In this document: piece by piece, positions 26,315 through 34,020 of the stretch | Numbering within the stretch: position 1 is the first letter of the stretch | Layout of the letters: each line of letters starts with the position of its first letter | Source of the DNA: Bacteroidia bacterium | GTDB lineage: Bacteria > Bacteroidota > Bacteroidia > UKL13-3 | Length of the DNA stretch: 64,000 nt | Assembly: GCA_025454975.1 (NCBI GenBank) | Contig: JALONK010000002.1 | Coordinates: forward strand, 1 to 64,000 | Direction of reading: 5' to 3' | Position numbers and translations under genes: made by a program | The notes under the pieces: model-generated | Told to the model about the DNA's origin: nothing | Database searches by the model: none | Seen by the model: the letters and a program-made list of their open reading frames with translations, nothing else

Positions 26315-26932
26315 CTATCTTTTTAATAGTTTAAAGCCAATATCTCTACCCTGCCCCTGAAACATAGCCAGGTTAATCCAAAACCAAGCAAATTGTTCCA
26401 TCAGTGCAAATTTATCGTTGCCCCCAATGGCGTAACAATCGCTAAAGCCTGCGTCGAGAGCCAATTGTATTGCGATGTTTTTTCCTTTCTCACTATCACC
26501 CGCTACAAATAAATCAAGTGACATGCTACCATAAGCCGGGTTTTGCATATTATTAAATCCTGTTGTATTAAAACACTTTACCACATCACGCGTTTGGGTA
26601 TGAGCCAAAATAGCATCAGTAGTATTGGTAAATCCTTGAGGACCTCTGTTCATAATGATATTCATTGAATCAATAATAACTTTTCCGGTGGTATCGCCTA
26701 ATGATTGCACAACATCTATGGTATTTATGGCAGGAGTTGCTAATAAAATTACCTCTGCTTGTTTTACTGCTTCAGTTATTGATGCAGCGCTTATGTTTGG
26801 CAAATGCAGCAGTTCCTGCCCTTTAAATTGATTGATATCGCGTACACCTAAAATAACTTGATGTTCTTTTTGTGCCCATTTAGATGCTAATGCGCCTCCT
26901 ACATTTCCGCTTCCAATAATTGCTATTTTCAT
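26315..26932 (-). CDS. NADP oxidoreductase, coenzyme F420-dependent family
   Basis: The 205-aa protein opens with a Rossmann dinucleotide-binding motif (MKIAIIGSGNVGGALA, residues 1-16) and keeps the fold of the F420-dependent NADP reductase family. In bacteria without F420, such proteins act as NAD(P)H-dependent reductases of unknown substrate. A conserved-looking segment KCFNTTGFNNM lies near residue 120. Because the family assignment says little about substrate, the true reaction is unknown. It is the last gene of a minus-strand run beginning at the DJ-1/PfpI gene, separated from the carbonic anhydrase gene by 98 bp, so it may have its own promoter. Confidence 0.8.
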   Translation of the reverse strand: MKIAIIGSGNVGGALASKWAQKEHQVILGVRDINQFKGQELLHLPNISAASITEAVKQAEVILLATPAINTIDVVQSLGDTTGKVIIDSMNIIMNRGPQGFTNTTDAILAHTQTRDVVKCFNTTGFNNMQNPAYGSMSLDLFVAGDSEKGKNIAIQLALDAGFSDCYAIGGNDKFALMEQFAWFWINLAMFQGQGRDIGFKLLKR

Positions 26933-27030
26933 ATACTTTTAAAATAATGTGTACAAAGGTAAATACTAACGTTAGTATTGATGATTGCTATCTTAGATAT
27001 TATTAAAAGTTAAACCGATTTTTGAAAAGT

Positions 27031-27669
27031 TCATCCTTCCGGTTTAATATCATAAATACTTCTGATTGCACTAAATTCTTTTTCCATGTTTAGTTGCAAA
27101 TCAATAAGCTTTCCATTTTTTACATTAAAAACCCAACCATGAACCTTTGGATAGCCTGTTTTATACCATGAACGTTGCACATGATCTATTTTTATGATAT
27201 TCATGCATTGCTCTATTACATTTAATTCTACCAATCGTTCAAACTTGTGCTGGCTATCCATGATATGATCCAATTCATCCTTATGATACCGATACACATC
27301 TCTTAGGGTTTGCAACCAACTGTTCAACTGACCCATATCAGAGGGATGTAATGCTGCTTTAACACCACCGCATTCGTAATGACCACAAATAATGATATGC
27401 TTCACTTGTAAATGTTCAACTGCATATTGTACTACAGCGTTTACATTCGTATCGGTTGGAATAACCTGATTGGCAATATTACGATGAACAAAAACTTCAC
27501 CCGGCTGTACACCCATTAAATCTTCAGCTGTAACCCTGCTATCCGAACAACCAATATATAAAAATTCGGGAGCCTGACCTTTGGCTAATTGATCGAAATA
27601 ATTTGTATTGATGGATAGTTTTGATGCAATCCATTTTTCATTGTTTTCGAAAATCTTATTAAAGTCCAT
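27031..27669 (-). CDS. can: Beta-class carbonic anhydrase
   Basis: The enzyme interconverts CO2 and bicarbonate. From the ATG at 27669 the protein has 212 aa; a GTG two codons earlier is a less likely start. Zinc ligands are visible as Cys41 (with the Asp43-Arg45 dyad in CSDSR), His97 and Cys100 (in HIIICGHYECGG). The length fits the Can/CynT type of beta enzyme and it should be cytoplasmic. It follows the bestrophin gene after 91 bp on the same strand. Since bestrophins can conduct bicarbonate, the pair may jointly manage inorganic carbon, an inference from neighbourhood. Confidence 0.92.
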   Translation of the reverse strand: MDFNKIFENNEKWIASKLSINTNYFDQLAKGQAPEFLYIGCSDSRVTAEDLMGVQPGEVFVHRNIANQVIPTDTNVNAVVQYAVEHLQVKHIIICGHYECGGVKAALHPSDMGQLNSWLQTLRDVYRYHKDELDHIMDSQHKFERLVELNVIEQCMNIIKIDHVQRSWYKTGYPKVHGWVFNVKNGKLIDLQLNMEKEFSAIRSIYDIKPEG

Positions 27670-27760
27670 ATGCACAGTTTTAATTTGTTGAGGAGGTTAT
27701 TTTTTTAGATAACTAAACGTATGAGTTTATTTTAATGAGTGGAATGAATTAATAAAATAA

Positions 27761-28696
27761 TTAAAACAAAAAACCATTTTTGGGTACACTCTTTTCAGGC
27801 AAATCAGATTCACCAAGCATCTCTTTTAAATCACGTTCAATGGTGTTGCAAATAGCTGTAAGCGGAACATCTGTAATTTTATTTTCAAAAGGGTCTTCAT
27901 TAACTTGACCAACCTTTCCTAGAATGGAAAAAACAAAAGTTATAATCATAGAAATTGGAATAACTAAAAAAGGAATACCCATTTTTTGAAAATCACCAAT
28001 CAATGAAAATGGTAACAATATAATAAACGTATAAAGAAACACCCTTGTGAAATAATCATATTGCCTTAACAATGGTGTGTTTTTAATTCGCTCACAACCT
28101 CCTTGATAATTAGCTAAAGCCAACAACTGTCCTTCCATTTGAAAACTGTCAAATCCACCTAATGTACCATCGGCCATGGCTTCATAAATTTTTTTACCCG
28201 ATAAGAGCTGTAAAAAATTAGGTTTATTATTCGATTGTTGAACCGCATTAAATTCGTCCTCACTTAAAAATGCTTTTAACTCATCCCAAGTTGTTTGTTG
28301 ACGAAGTTGAATACGTAATGCATGCACCCATGCAATGAGTTGATATACCAATTGTTTTTTAAAGGCTTCACTCCTTTGTTTATCATAGTTTGGCTGATGT
28401 GTATGACTATCGGTGAAGGTGATAATGAGTCGCGCAAAAACCCTTGTTGAATTCACAATTCCACCCCACAAGGTGCGTGCTTCCCACCAACGAGCATAGG
28501 CACTGTTATTTCTGAATGCAATGAATATGGCCAAAGCACTTCCTAAAATCGCAACAATAGAAAACGGCAAACTAATTTTATTCCACCCTTGTTGAAATGA
28601 AATAAAAACAAATAAAGAGAGTAGTGTTGAACAGATCAACTCTGAATAAATATAAGAAAATACCTTTAAAGGATTAAAATTTCGTTTTATAATCAT
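27761..28696 (-). CDS. Bestrophin family ion channel
   Basis: The 311-aa membrane protein starts with a basic segment and two hydrophobic segments (ICSTLLSLFVFISFQQGW and FSIVAILGSALAIFIAFRN). These are followed by the family hallmark NNSAYARWWEARTLWGG. A second hydrophobic pair lies near residues 220-265 (FLYTFIILLPFSLIGDF and FLVIPISMIITFVFSI), and the protein keeps the EDPFEN motif near residue 270. Bacterial homologues form pentameric channels for anions or small cations. It starts 3 bp after the outer-membrane-protein gene, so it is in the same transcript as that gene, the VOC gene and the DJ-1/PfpI gene. The carbonic anhydrase gene lies downstream. Confidence 0.9.
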   Translation of the reverse strand: MIIKRNFNPLKVFSYIYSELICSTLLSLFVFISFQQGWNKISLPFSIVAILGSALAIFIAFRNNSAYARWWEARTLWGGIVNSTRVFARLIITFTDSHTHQPNYDKQRSEAFKKQLVYQLIAWVHALRIQLRQQTTWDELKAFLSEDEFNAVQQSNNKPNFLQLLSGKKIYEAMADGTLGGFDSFQMEGQLLALANYQGGCERIKNTPLLRQYDYFTRVFLYTFIILLPFSLIGDFQKMGIPFLVIPISMIITFVFSILGKVGQVNEDPFENKITDVPLTAICNTIERDLKEMLGESDLPEKSVPKNGFLF

Positions 28697-28699
28697 AAC

Positions 28700-29356
28700 T
28701 TAAAATTCATGTCGTAAAAAAATGCCTGTATTTGCAGTAGATATAAATTTACTACGACCCATTTGGTTTAAATCAATACCGGCTCCTGCTTGTAAGCTAT
28801 TTAAATAATATCCAAGCCGCAAGCGTTGCGTAAATGTATTGGGTACTAATGTATTTGTACTAAAGGTATTAATACTTTCGGCCTGTAAAAACAACTTTAT
28901 TGACCGGGTTATTTGCGGAGAATAACGCATCAATAAAAAATAATCAATTTCAGGTTTGCTGCTTAGTTGATTAACCAGCCAAGTAAAAACAGTAACTTTT
29001 TTGTTTACATGAGCATATTGAATACCGGCTTTATATGCTATTCCCCTATTAAACACTTGAAAAACGGCAACCGGAGCAATTCCTTTTAATGCTTTATGGT
29101 TATAAGAAATAGCCTCAGTAAAACCGAATAGAGGAAGATAGCTTGTAGGTGTAATTCGATGATCAATCCCGGTGCGATTTCTATTAAAAAACAACCAACG
29201 ACTTTGTTCACCGTTGTTCTTGTTAAAGAACTTAAAAAACATTACATCTAAGGTGGTTCGTTGGTCGCCTATAAACACTTCAAACGGGATTTGTGAGATG
29301 GCATTATTTAAATCAATAAACCATGCCATCAAAAAAAATATCACCCTAATTTTCAT
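28700..29356 (-). CDS. Small outer-membrane beta-barrel-like protein, unknown function
   Basis: The 218-aa product has a signal peptide (MKIRVIFFLMAWFIDLNNAIS, cleaved near residue 21) and then alternating amphipathic strands. It ends in ...IFLRHEF, with the terminal aromatic residue expected of outer-membrane barrels. I cannot name the family; DUF2490-like proteins have comparable length and pattern. The gene overlaps the end of the VOC gene by 11 bp and precedes the bestrophin gene by 3 bp, so it is translated from the same message. A porin-like or sensing role for the same substrate as the bestrophin is possible but unsupported. Confidence 0.65.
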   Translation of the reverse strand: MKIRVIFFLMAWFIDLNNAISQIPFEVFIGDQRTTLDVMFFKFFNKNNGEQSRWLFFNRNRTGIDHRITPTSYLPLFGFTEAISYNHKALKGIAPVAVFQVFNRGIAYKAGIQYAHVNKKVTVFTWLVNQLSSKPEIDYFLLMRYSPQITRSIKLFLQAESINTFSTNTLVPNTFTQRLRLGYYLNSLQAGAGIDLNQMGRSKFISTANTGIFLRHEF

Positions 29357-29720
29357 TAGCGATTAACCCAACTTTATTTCCTTCACTATCAATAATAATG
29401 GCTGAATAGCCAAACTTTCCTAAATCAATACAAGGCATAATAACCTTACCACCTGCGGCTTCTACTTGCTTAACTGCATCGGATAATTTGCCAAATGCAT
29501 TTATATAGAGGATACTTCCATCGGTAGTTGGAATTAAATCATCACGCTTAACAATTGATCCACCTACGGCTTCGCCCGTTTGAAATGGAACATTAAATAG
29601 AATAAGCTCCCTATTTCCGAAAGTGCCTTTTCTAACGTTTCCGTGAAGAATTGTTGAATAAAAATTAAATGCTCTATCCAAATCAAGCGCAGGAATTGCG
29701 AACCAATTAATTGCATGCAT
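29346..29720 (-). CDS. VOC (glyoxalase/bleomycin-resistance fold) family protein
   Basis: The 124-aa product has the two-module VOC fold: an opening WFAIPALDLDRAFNFYSTILH segment, a middle DGSILYINAFGKLSDAVKQ segment, and a closing YSAIIIDSEGNKVGLI segment. Candidate metal or active residues are His2 and the late Glu in DSEGN, but the set typical of glyoxalase I is not complete. The gene lies 3 bp downstream of the DJ-1/PfpI gene. DJ-1-type glyoxalase III and VOC-type proteins both act on reactive carbonyls in well-studied cases, so the pair may detoxify electrophiles. Confidence 0.8.
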   Translation of the reverse strand: MHAINWFAIPALDLDRAFNFYSTILHGNVRKGTFGNRELILFNVPFQTGEAVGGSIVKRDDLIPTTDGSILYINAFGKLSDAVKQVEAAGGKVIMPCIDLGKFGYSAIIIDSEGNKVGLIANEN

Positions 29721-29723
29721 AAC

Positions 29724-30488
29724 TTAACTGTTTAACAATTGAACCACCAAATCTGCAGCCGCAGCACCTGAATTTTGTTGTTGACCGGTAATTAAATTAC
29801 CATCTTGTATTGCATAAGAAGCAAAAGGAGCTGCTACTTTAAACGTTGTATTTGTTAATTTTCGAGCTTCTGTTTCTATGCGATAAGGTTGTATTTTCAT
29901 ACCTACTGCCTGATCAGCATACTCTTCTTCGGCATCTGCAAAACCTGTCCATGTTTTCCCTTTAACTAATAAATCACCATTTGATAAGGTTGCTTCTAAT
30001 AGCAAAGTAGTTGAATGGCATACAGCCGCTGTTGGTTTACCCGATTCATAAAAAGAAACAAACAATTTGGCTAAAGCTTCATTTTTTCTGAATGTGTACA
30101 TCGGACCTTGGCCGCCCACCAAAAATATAGCCACATAATCAGCAGGATTTATTTCAGCTAATTTAATGGTTTGATTAAGCATATCATTAAACTCCTGTTT
30201 TTGCATATAGCCTAATGAAATAATATCATGTGCCGAATAGCCGCTTGGGTCAGTCGGATTGGAATAGGTATCCATCATTAATTTACCACCTTCAGTTGAA
30301 GCTAAGGTAATATCATAACCTGCCTCTTGAAAAACACGTAATGGATGTGTAAGTTCGGCGGCCCAGAAACCAATAGGCCAACCGGTTTGAGTTGATACGG
30401 AAGGTGAACTGGCTACCATTAAAATTTTTCCCTTAGAAGGTGCACCATGAGGATGAACATACCCTGTTATTTCTTTTACTGTACTCAT
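29724..30488 (-). CDS. DJ-1/PfpI superfamily protein (Hsp31-like, possible glyoxalase III)
   Basis: The 254-aa protein has the class I amidotransferase-like fold of the DJ-1/PfpI superfamily. The nucleophile elbow is AAVCHST with Cys157 next to His158, and a conserved Glu (about 45, in FWAAELTHP) would support the cysteine. The FWAAELTHP, LASTEGG and VGGQGPMY segments match Hsp31-type members, many of which convert methylglyoxal to lactate without glutathione. It is the first gene of the minus-strand VOC/OMP/bestrophin unit. A HxlR-type regulator gene is transcribed divergently from 30792 and is the likely regulator. Confidence 0.85.
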   Translation of the reverse strand: MSTVKEITGYVHPHGAPSKGKILMVASSPSVSTQTGWPIGFWAAELTHPLRVFQEAGYDITLASTEGGKLMMDTYSNPTDPSGYSAHDIISLGYMQKQEFNDMLNQTIKLAEINPADYVAIFLVGGQGPMYTFRKNEALAKLFVSFYESGKPTAAVCHSTTLLLEATLSNGDLLVKGKTWTGFADAEEEYADQAVGMKIQPYRIETEARKLTNTTFKVAAPFASYAIQDGNLITGQQQNSGAAAADLVVQLLNS

Positions 30489-30791
30489 TTGTTTTTTAAT
30501 TAGATAAATAAATATTTACCTTACAAAATTGCGTTGATATATACCCTTAAACAATATACTTACTCTAATAATAGATACTTACTTTTTAGAAAGTATTAGG
30601 TATTTCAATGCTTATAAGGCTATATAATGAATACTGATTCGCATAAAAACAAGGAGTAAATAAAATATCATTACTTTTGTAATCATTTTACAGTATATAG
30701 CAAAACATAAAATTTGATAAACAGATAAAGAACTATTTTATAACCCGAATGGTTAAAACAATAAATTACATTTAATAATAACTATTGAGAT
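30489..30791. promoter_or_regulatory. Divergent promoter region between DJ-1/PfpI and HxlR genes
   Basis: This 303-bp AT-rich region contains no open frame. It must carry the start signals for both divergent genes and probably the HxlR operator. I cannot single out a convincing operator by eye. Confidence 0.35.
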
Positions 30792-31166
30792 ATGCCTGAA
30801 TTTTTATACAAAAACAAACTGTATTATAACCCGGTTGAGTTTGCCATGGACCGCATTGGAGGTACATGGAAAATGCCAATTTTATGGCGACTAAAAGATA
30901 AAGTAATGCGCTACGGAGAAGTGAAAAAAGACATCCCACACATTACTCATAAAATGTTAACCAGTCAACTACGTGAACTTGAAGAAGAAGGTTTCATTAG
31001 CCGTAAGGTTTATCCGGTTGTTCCGCCTAAGGTAGAATACTCGATAACCAGAAGAGGTAAAAAAGCAATTACCATTATTGATGCCATTAGAAACTATGGT
31101 TTACATTTGATGAAAGATTTCGGGGTTGAAGAAAAAAAGAGTGTAAAGCAAAAAAAGAGTAAATAG
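30792..31166 (+). CDS. HxlR-family winged-helix regulator
   Basis: The 124-aa protein fits the HxlR family, small dimeric DNA-binding regulators that often respond to aldehydes or oxidants. The core has AMDRIGGTWKMPILWRL (residues 18-34), the recognition part ITHKMLTSQLRELEEEGFI (residues 52-70) and the wing VEYSITRRGKKA (residues 82-93). The usual N-terminal cysteine is not present, so a cysteine redox switch of the HypR type is not evident. The C-terminus ends in a lysine-rich tail. The gene is divergent from the DJ-1/PfpI operon, which makes that operon its most likely target. Confidence 0.88.
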   Translation: MPEFLYKNKLYYNPVEFAMDRIGGTWKMPILWRLKDKVMRYGEVKKDIPHITHKMLTSQLRELEEEGFISRKVYPVVPPKVEYSITRRGKKAITIIDAIRNYGLHLMKDFGVEEKKSVKQKKSK

Positions 31167-31347
31167 TTAATATCGTTTTTTACAGCAACAATTTATCGAA
31201 AGATAGTAGGTTAATTATTTGAATAAGACTAGACAAATAATGTTTGTGTGATTAACTCATGTAACAAATAAAATGTATGGCTATTTAAACGGTAGCTTGT
31301 AACTCAATTATAATTCATTTTCTTTTGCAGATTATTGTTTTGAATTC

Positions 31348-32085
31348 ATGGCCAAACAAAAGCTAAAAAGATTTGCAGAGTTTAGCAGTTGGGACAACTG
31401 TTTTGACTTTCCGTATGAAATAAAAGGAAAGTGGAATAAAGATGTGTTTAAAAACTCCCATCCAATAGTGTTAGAGTTAGGATGTGGCAAGGGTGAATAT
31501 ACAGTTGCATTGGCCAAGCGTTATCCTGATAAAAATTACTTAGGAGTTGACATCAAAAGTAATCGCATGTGGGTTGGAGCGAAAATGGCCAAAGAAGAAA
31601 ACCTAACCCATATAGCCTTTATGCGAGCCATAATGCATAAAATTGACACCATCATAGGCGAGGGAGAAGCAGATGAAATATGGATTACTTTTCCTGATCC
31701 TTTTTTAAGAAGTAAAAGTGCTAAACATCGTTTAACGCACACTCGATTTCTGCGGCTGTATAAAAAAATATTAAAACCCGGAGGCACCATTCATTTAAAA
31801 ACTGATAGTGATGATTTATTTACGTTTACTGTAAATATGTTGCAACACCTAGGCATTCAGCCAATAGCCTTAGAAGAGGACGTACATGGAAATCCTGATG
31901 CACCTGAAATATTGAAGGAGGTAAAAACATATTACGAACGATTATTTATGAATAAAGGAAGTACCATTAAATACATCAGTTTTAATTTAAGTACATTTAG
32001 TGAAGAGCAGGCGATTGCGTTTGAAGAATGGTTTGAGCGAGAACGTTTGAGGCGGGTGGCATTAGGCTTAAGTACCGGCTTATAG
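31348..32085 (+). CDS. trmB: tRNA (guanine-N7)-methyltransferase
   Basis: TrmB methylates G46 in the variable loop of tRNAs with S-adenosylmethionine. The 245-aa protein has the SAM-binding motif VLELGCGKGEYTVALA (about residues 38-53) and the acidic loop GVDIKSNRMW. The family-specific ITFPDPFLRSKSAKHRLT motif (near 110-130) corresponds to FPDPWPKKRHxKRR in other TrmB proteins. A C-terminal TYYERLFMNKGSTIKY segment also fits. The gene stands alone on the plus strand and its last 6 bp overlap the convergent DUF456 gene. Confidence 0.93.
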   Translation: MAKQKLKRFAEFSSWDNCFDFPYEIKGKWNKDVFKNSHPIVLELGCGKGEYTVALAKRYPDKNYLGVDIKSNRMWVGAKMAKEENLTHIAFMRAIMHKIDTIIGEGEADEIWITFPDPFLRSKSAKHRLTHTRFLRLYKKILKPGGTIHLKTDSDDLFTFTVNMLQHLGIQPIALEEDVHGNPDAPEILKEVKTYYERLFMNKGSTIKYISFNLSTFSEEQAIAFEEWFERERLRRVALGLSTGL

Positions 32086-32568
32086 CATAATAAAGGCGAA
32101 TATTGAATGAACTACAATCAAGCAAGCGAACAGAACTTTCATTAGCATACCACTTGCTAAAGCAAACAATACGGCAAAAGCTGAGCGAATTGCTTGGGTG
32201 TTACTTGCGCCTGTTTGTAATTCGGCAATAAAACATCCTAACCAAGCACCGATAAACATGCCCAAAGGAATAGGAATAAAAAATCCTATTATCATTCCGA
32301 TATTGGCACCTTTCGTACCTTGTTTTGATCCGCCGCTAATCCGCGCAGATAACATTGGAAGAATAAAATCAATCCCAAGCATAAAAAATGTGAGCACCCC
32401 ATACAAAACCAATGTGAATATTCCAATGGGCTGCCATGACGTAAAATAAAGGAGCAATAACCCTATGTATGATAGAGGTGCGCCGGGTATAGCAGGCAAA
32501 ATACTTCCAATTATGCCAATTATCATACAAACAAAAGCTGCAATAAGTAGAAATATATCCATAACCAT
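32080..32568 (-). CDS. DUF456 family membrane protein
   Basis: The 162-aa protein has four to five hydrophobic segments and the family's glycine-rich repeats (IGSILPAIPGAPLSYIGLL and GMIIGFFIPIPLGMFIGAWLG). DUF456 proteins are small inner-membrane proteins of unknown function, present as single genes in many bacteria. The gene converges with trmB (6-bp overlap), and its start lies only 13 bp from the divergent menE start, so the menE promoter must lie inside this gene. Confidence 0.85.
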   Translation of the reverse strand: MVMDIFLLIAAFVCMIIGIIGSILPAIPGAPLSYIGLLLLYFTSWQPIGIFTLVLYGVLTFFMLGIDFILPMLSARISGGSKQGTKGANIGMIIGFFIPIPLGMFIGAWLGCFIAELQTGASNTQAIRSAFAVLFALASGMLMKVLFACLIVVHSIFAFIML

Positions 32569-32581
32569 TTAAATTTGTGCC

Positions 32582-33667
32582 ATGCAAACCATCTTTGCGC
32601 AAGATAAATCGTTTTCGTTTAAAGAAATCCGGTCGGGTGCATTTCATTTTGAGGATGAATACCTGAATGATACCTTCACCTTTTGTAAGCAATGGCTGAA
32701 CGGACAATCTCATTTTGAATTTAATACATCAGGCAGTACCGGAGCTCCAACTGCCATATCAGCTAAACGAGAGCACATGGAGCTAAGTGCAGGACTAACC
32801 ATAAATGCATTAGCACTTGATTCGTCGGCACATATTTTATTATGCATTAGCAGTAAAATGATAGGCGGAGCTATGATGTTGGTGAGGGGTCTTATATTAG
32901 GTTGCGATATTACTGTGATGCACCCTCAAGGTAATCCATTGTTAGAAGTGGCAGAAAATCACCCATACACATTTGCTTCATTTGTACCCATGCAATTATT
33001 TGATGTTTGCCACATCGAATGGCACAGGAATAAGTTAGAAAGATTTCATCATATTTTATTAGGTGGTGCGGCAGCAAATAAAAACACTTTGGATGCTTTA
33101 GCTAGCATTCATACTGCTATATGGCAAACGTATGGAATGACAGAAACCTTAAGTCATATTGCCCTTAGAAGAGTTGGTAAAGATACCTATTATAAAACCT
33201 TACCCGGAATTAAAATCAAAACAGATGAGCGCAGTTGTTTGTGCATAGAAAGTGAACTCACCGATAATCGTTGGTTACTAACAAACGATGTAGTAGAGTT
33301 AATTGATGAAACCCATTTTAACTTATCGGGTCGCATTGATGATGTAATTAACAGTGGAGGTATAAAAATATTCAGTTATGATGTTGAACATGCAATTTTG
33401 GAAAAGTTTAATGACCTGGAACTTCCTCCAAAACCATTGTTTGTTTGCCGCAAACCGGATGACAAATATGGTGAAACCGTTGTGGTTGTTATGCTAGGTA
33501 AACCCTTAACTGAGGAAATAATTGAAGCCATTCGCGATTATTGCAAAATTAAACTGGGAAAGTATGCGGCTCCTCGCCATTTTTACTTTGTAGACGAATT
33601 TGAGAAACTGGAAAGTGGCAAATTGAACAAAAAGGCTACATTAACCAAAATTCTTCAAGGAGAATAA
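32582..33667 (+). CDS. menE: o-Succinylbenzoate-CoA ligase (menaquinone biosynthesis)
   Basis: MenE activates o-succinylbenzoate to its CoA thioester via an acyl-adenylate. The 361-aa protein is a short member of the AMP-forming ligase superfamily. Visible motifs are the phosphate loop TSGSTGAPTAISAKR (about 49-63), the adenine motif QTYGMTETLSH (about 180-190), SGRIDDVINSGG (about 248-259) and the C-terminal catalytic Lys region LESGKLNKKAT (about 344-354). Short length is normal for MenE in Bacteroidetes. Other men genes are not in the window. Menaquinone is the usual quinone of the phylum. Confidence 0.85.
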   Translation: MQTIFAQDKSFSFKEIRSGAFHFEDEYLNDTFTFCKQWLNGQSHFEFNTSGSTGAPTAISAKREHMELSAGLTINALALDSSAHILLCISSKMIGGAMMLVRGLILGCDITVMHPQGNPLLEVAENHPYTFASFVPMQLFDVCHIEWHRNKLERFHHILLGGAAANKNTLDALASIHTAIWQTYGMTETLSHIALRRVGKDTYYKTLPGIKIKTDERSCLCIESELTDNRWLLTNDVVELIDETHFNLSGRIDDVINSGGIKIFSYDVEHAILEKFNDLELPPKPLFVCRKPDDKYGETVVVVMLGKPLTEEIIEAIRDYCKIKLGKYAAPRHFYFVDEFEKLESGKLNKKATLTKILQGE

Positions 33668-33758
33668 TGTTATAATTGGTTAAAAAACAGATGACTTAAA
33701 ATTAACTTTTTTAAACCTCTAACTTTTTTATATTCGCACTAAATATAAAATTAGTATT

Positions 33759-33980
33759 ATGTACTGGACGTTAGAATTAGCCTCATACCTGGATGATGCG
33801 CCATGGCCGGCAACAAAAGACGAATTGATTGATTATGCGATCAGAAGCGGAGCACCTCTTGAAGTGATAGAAAACTTACAGGAAATGGAAGATGATGGAG
33901 AACCATTCGAGAGTATCGAAGAGGTTTGGCCTGATTATCCAACGAATGAAGATTATTTCTACAACGAAGATGAATTGTAA
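33759..33980 (+). CDS. Small acidic DUF2795 protein
   Basis: This 73-aa protein matches DUF2795, a family of small acidic proteins of unknown function. It shows YLDDAPWPATKDELIDYA, a helix ending LEVIENLQEMEDD, and FESIEEVWPDYP. It is soluble, strongly acidic and conserved across Bacteroidetes. Its own promoter is suggested by TATATTCGC at about 33730, resembling the Bacteroidetes -7 element. A strong hairpin terminator follows immediately. Confidence 0.85.
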   Translation: MYWTLELASYLDDAPWPATKDELIDYAIRSGAPLEVIENLQEMEDDGEPFESIEEVWPDYPTNEDYFYNEDEL

Positions 33981-33982
33981 AA

Positions 33983-34020
33983 AAATAAGGGTTATCATCG
34001 CATGATAACCCTTATTTTTT
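33983..34020. terminator. Strong bidirectional terminator
   Basis: A 15-bp perfect stem (AATAAGGGTTATCAT with ATGATAACCCTTATT) and a three-base loop, flanked by A- and T-tracts, sits between the convergent DUF2795 and Fic-like genes. It touches the stop codon of the latter. Confidence 0.9.
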
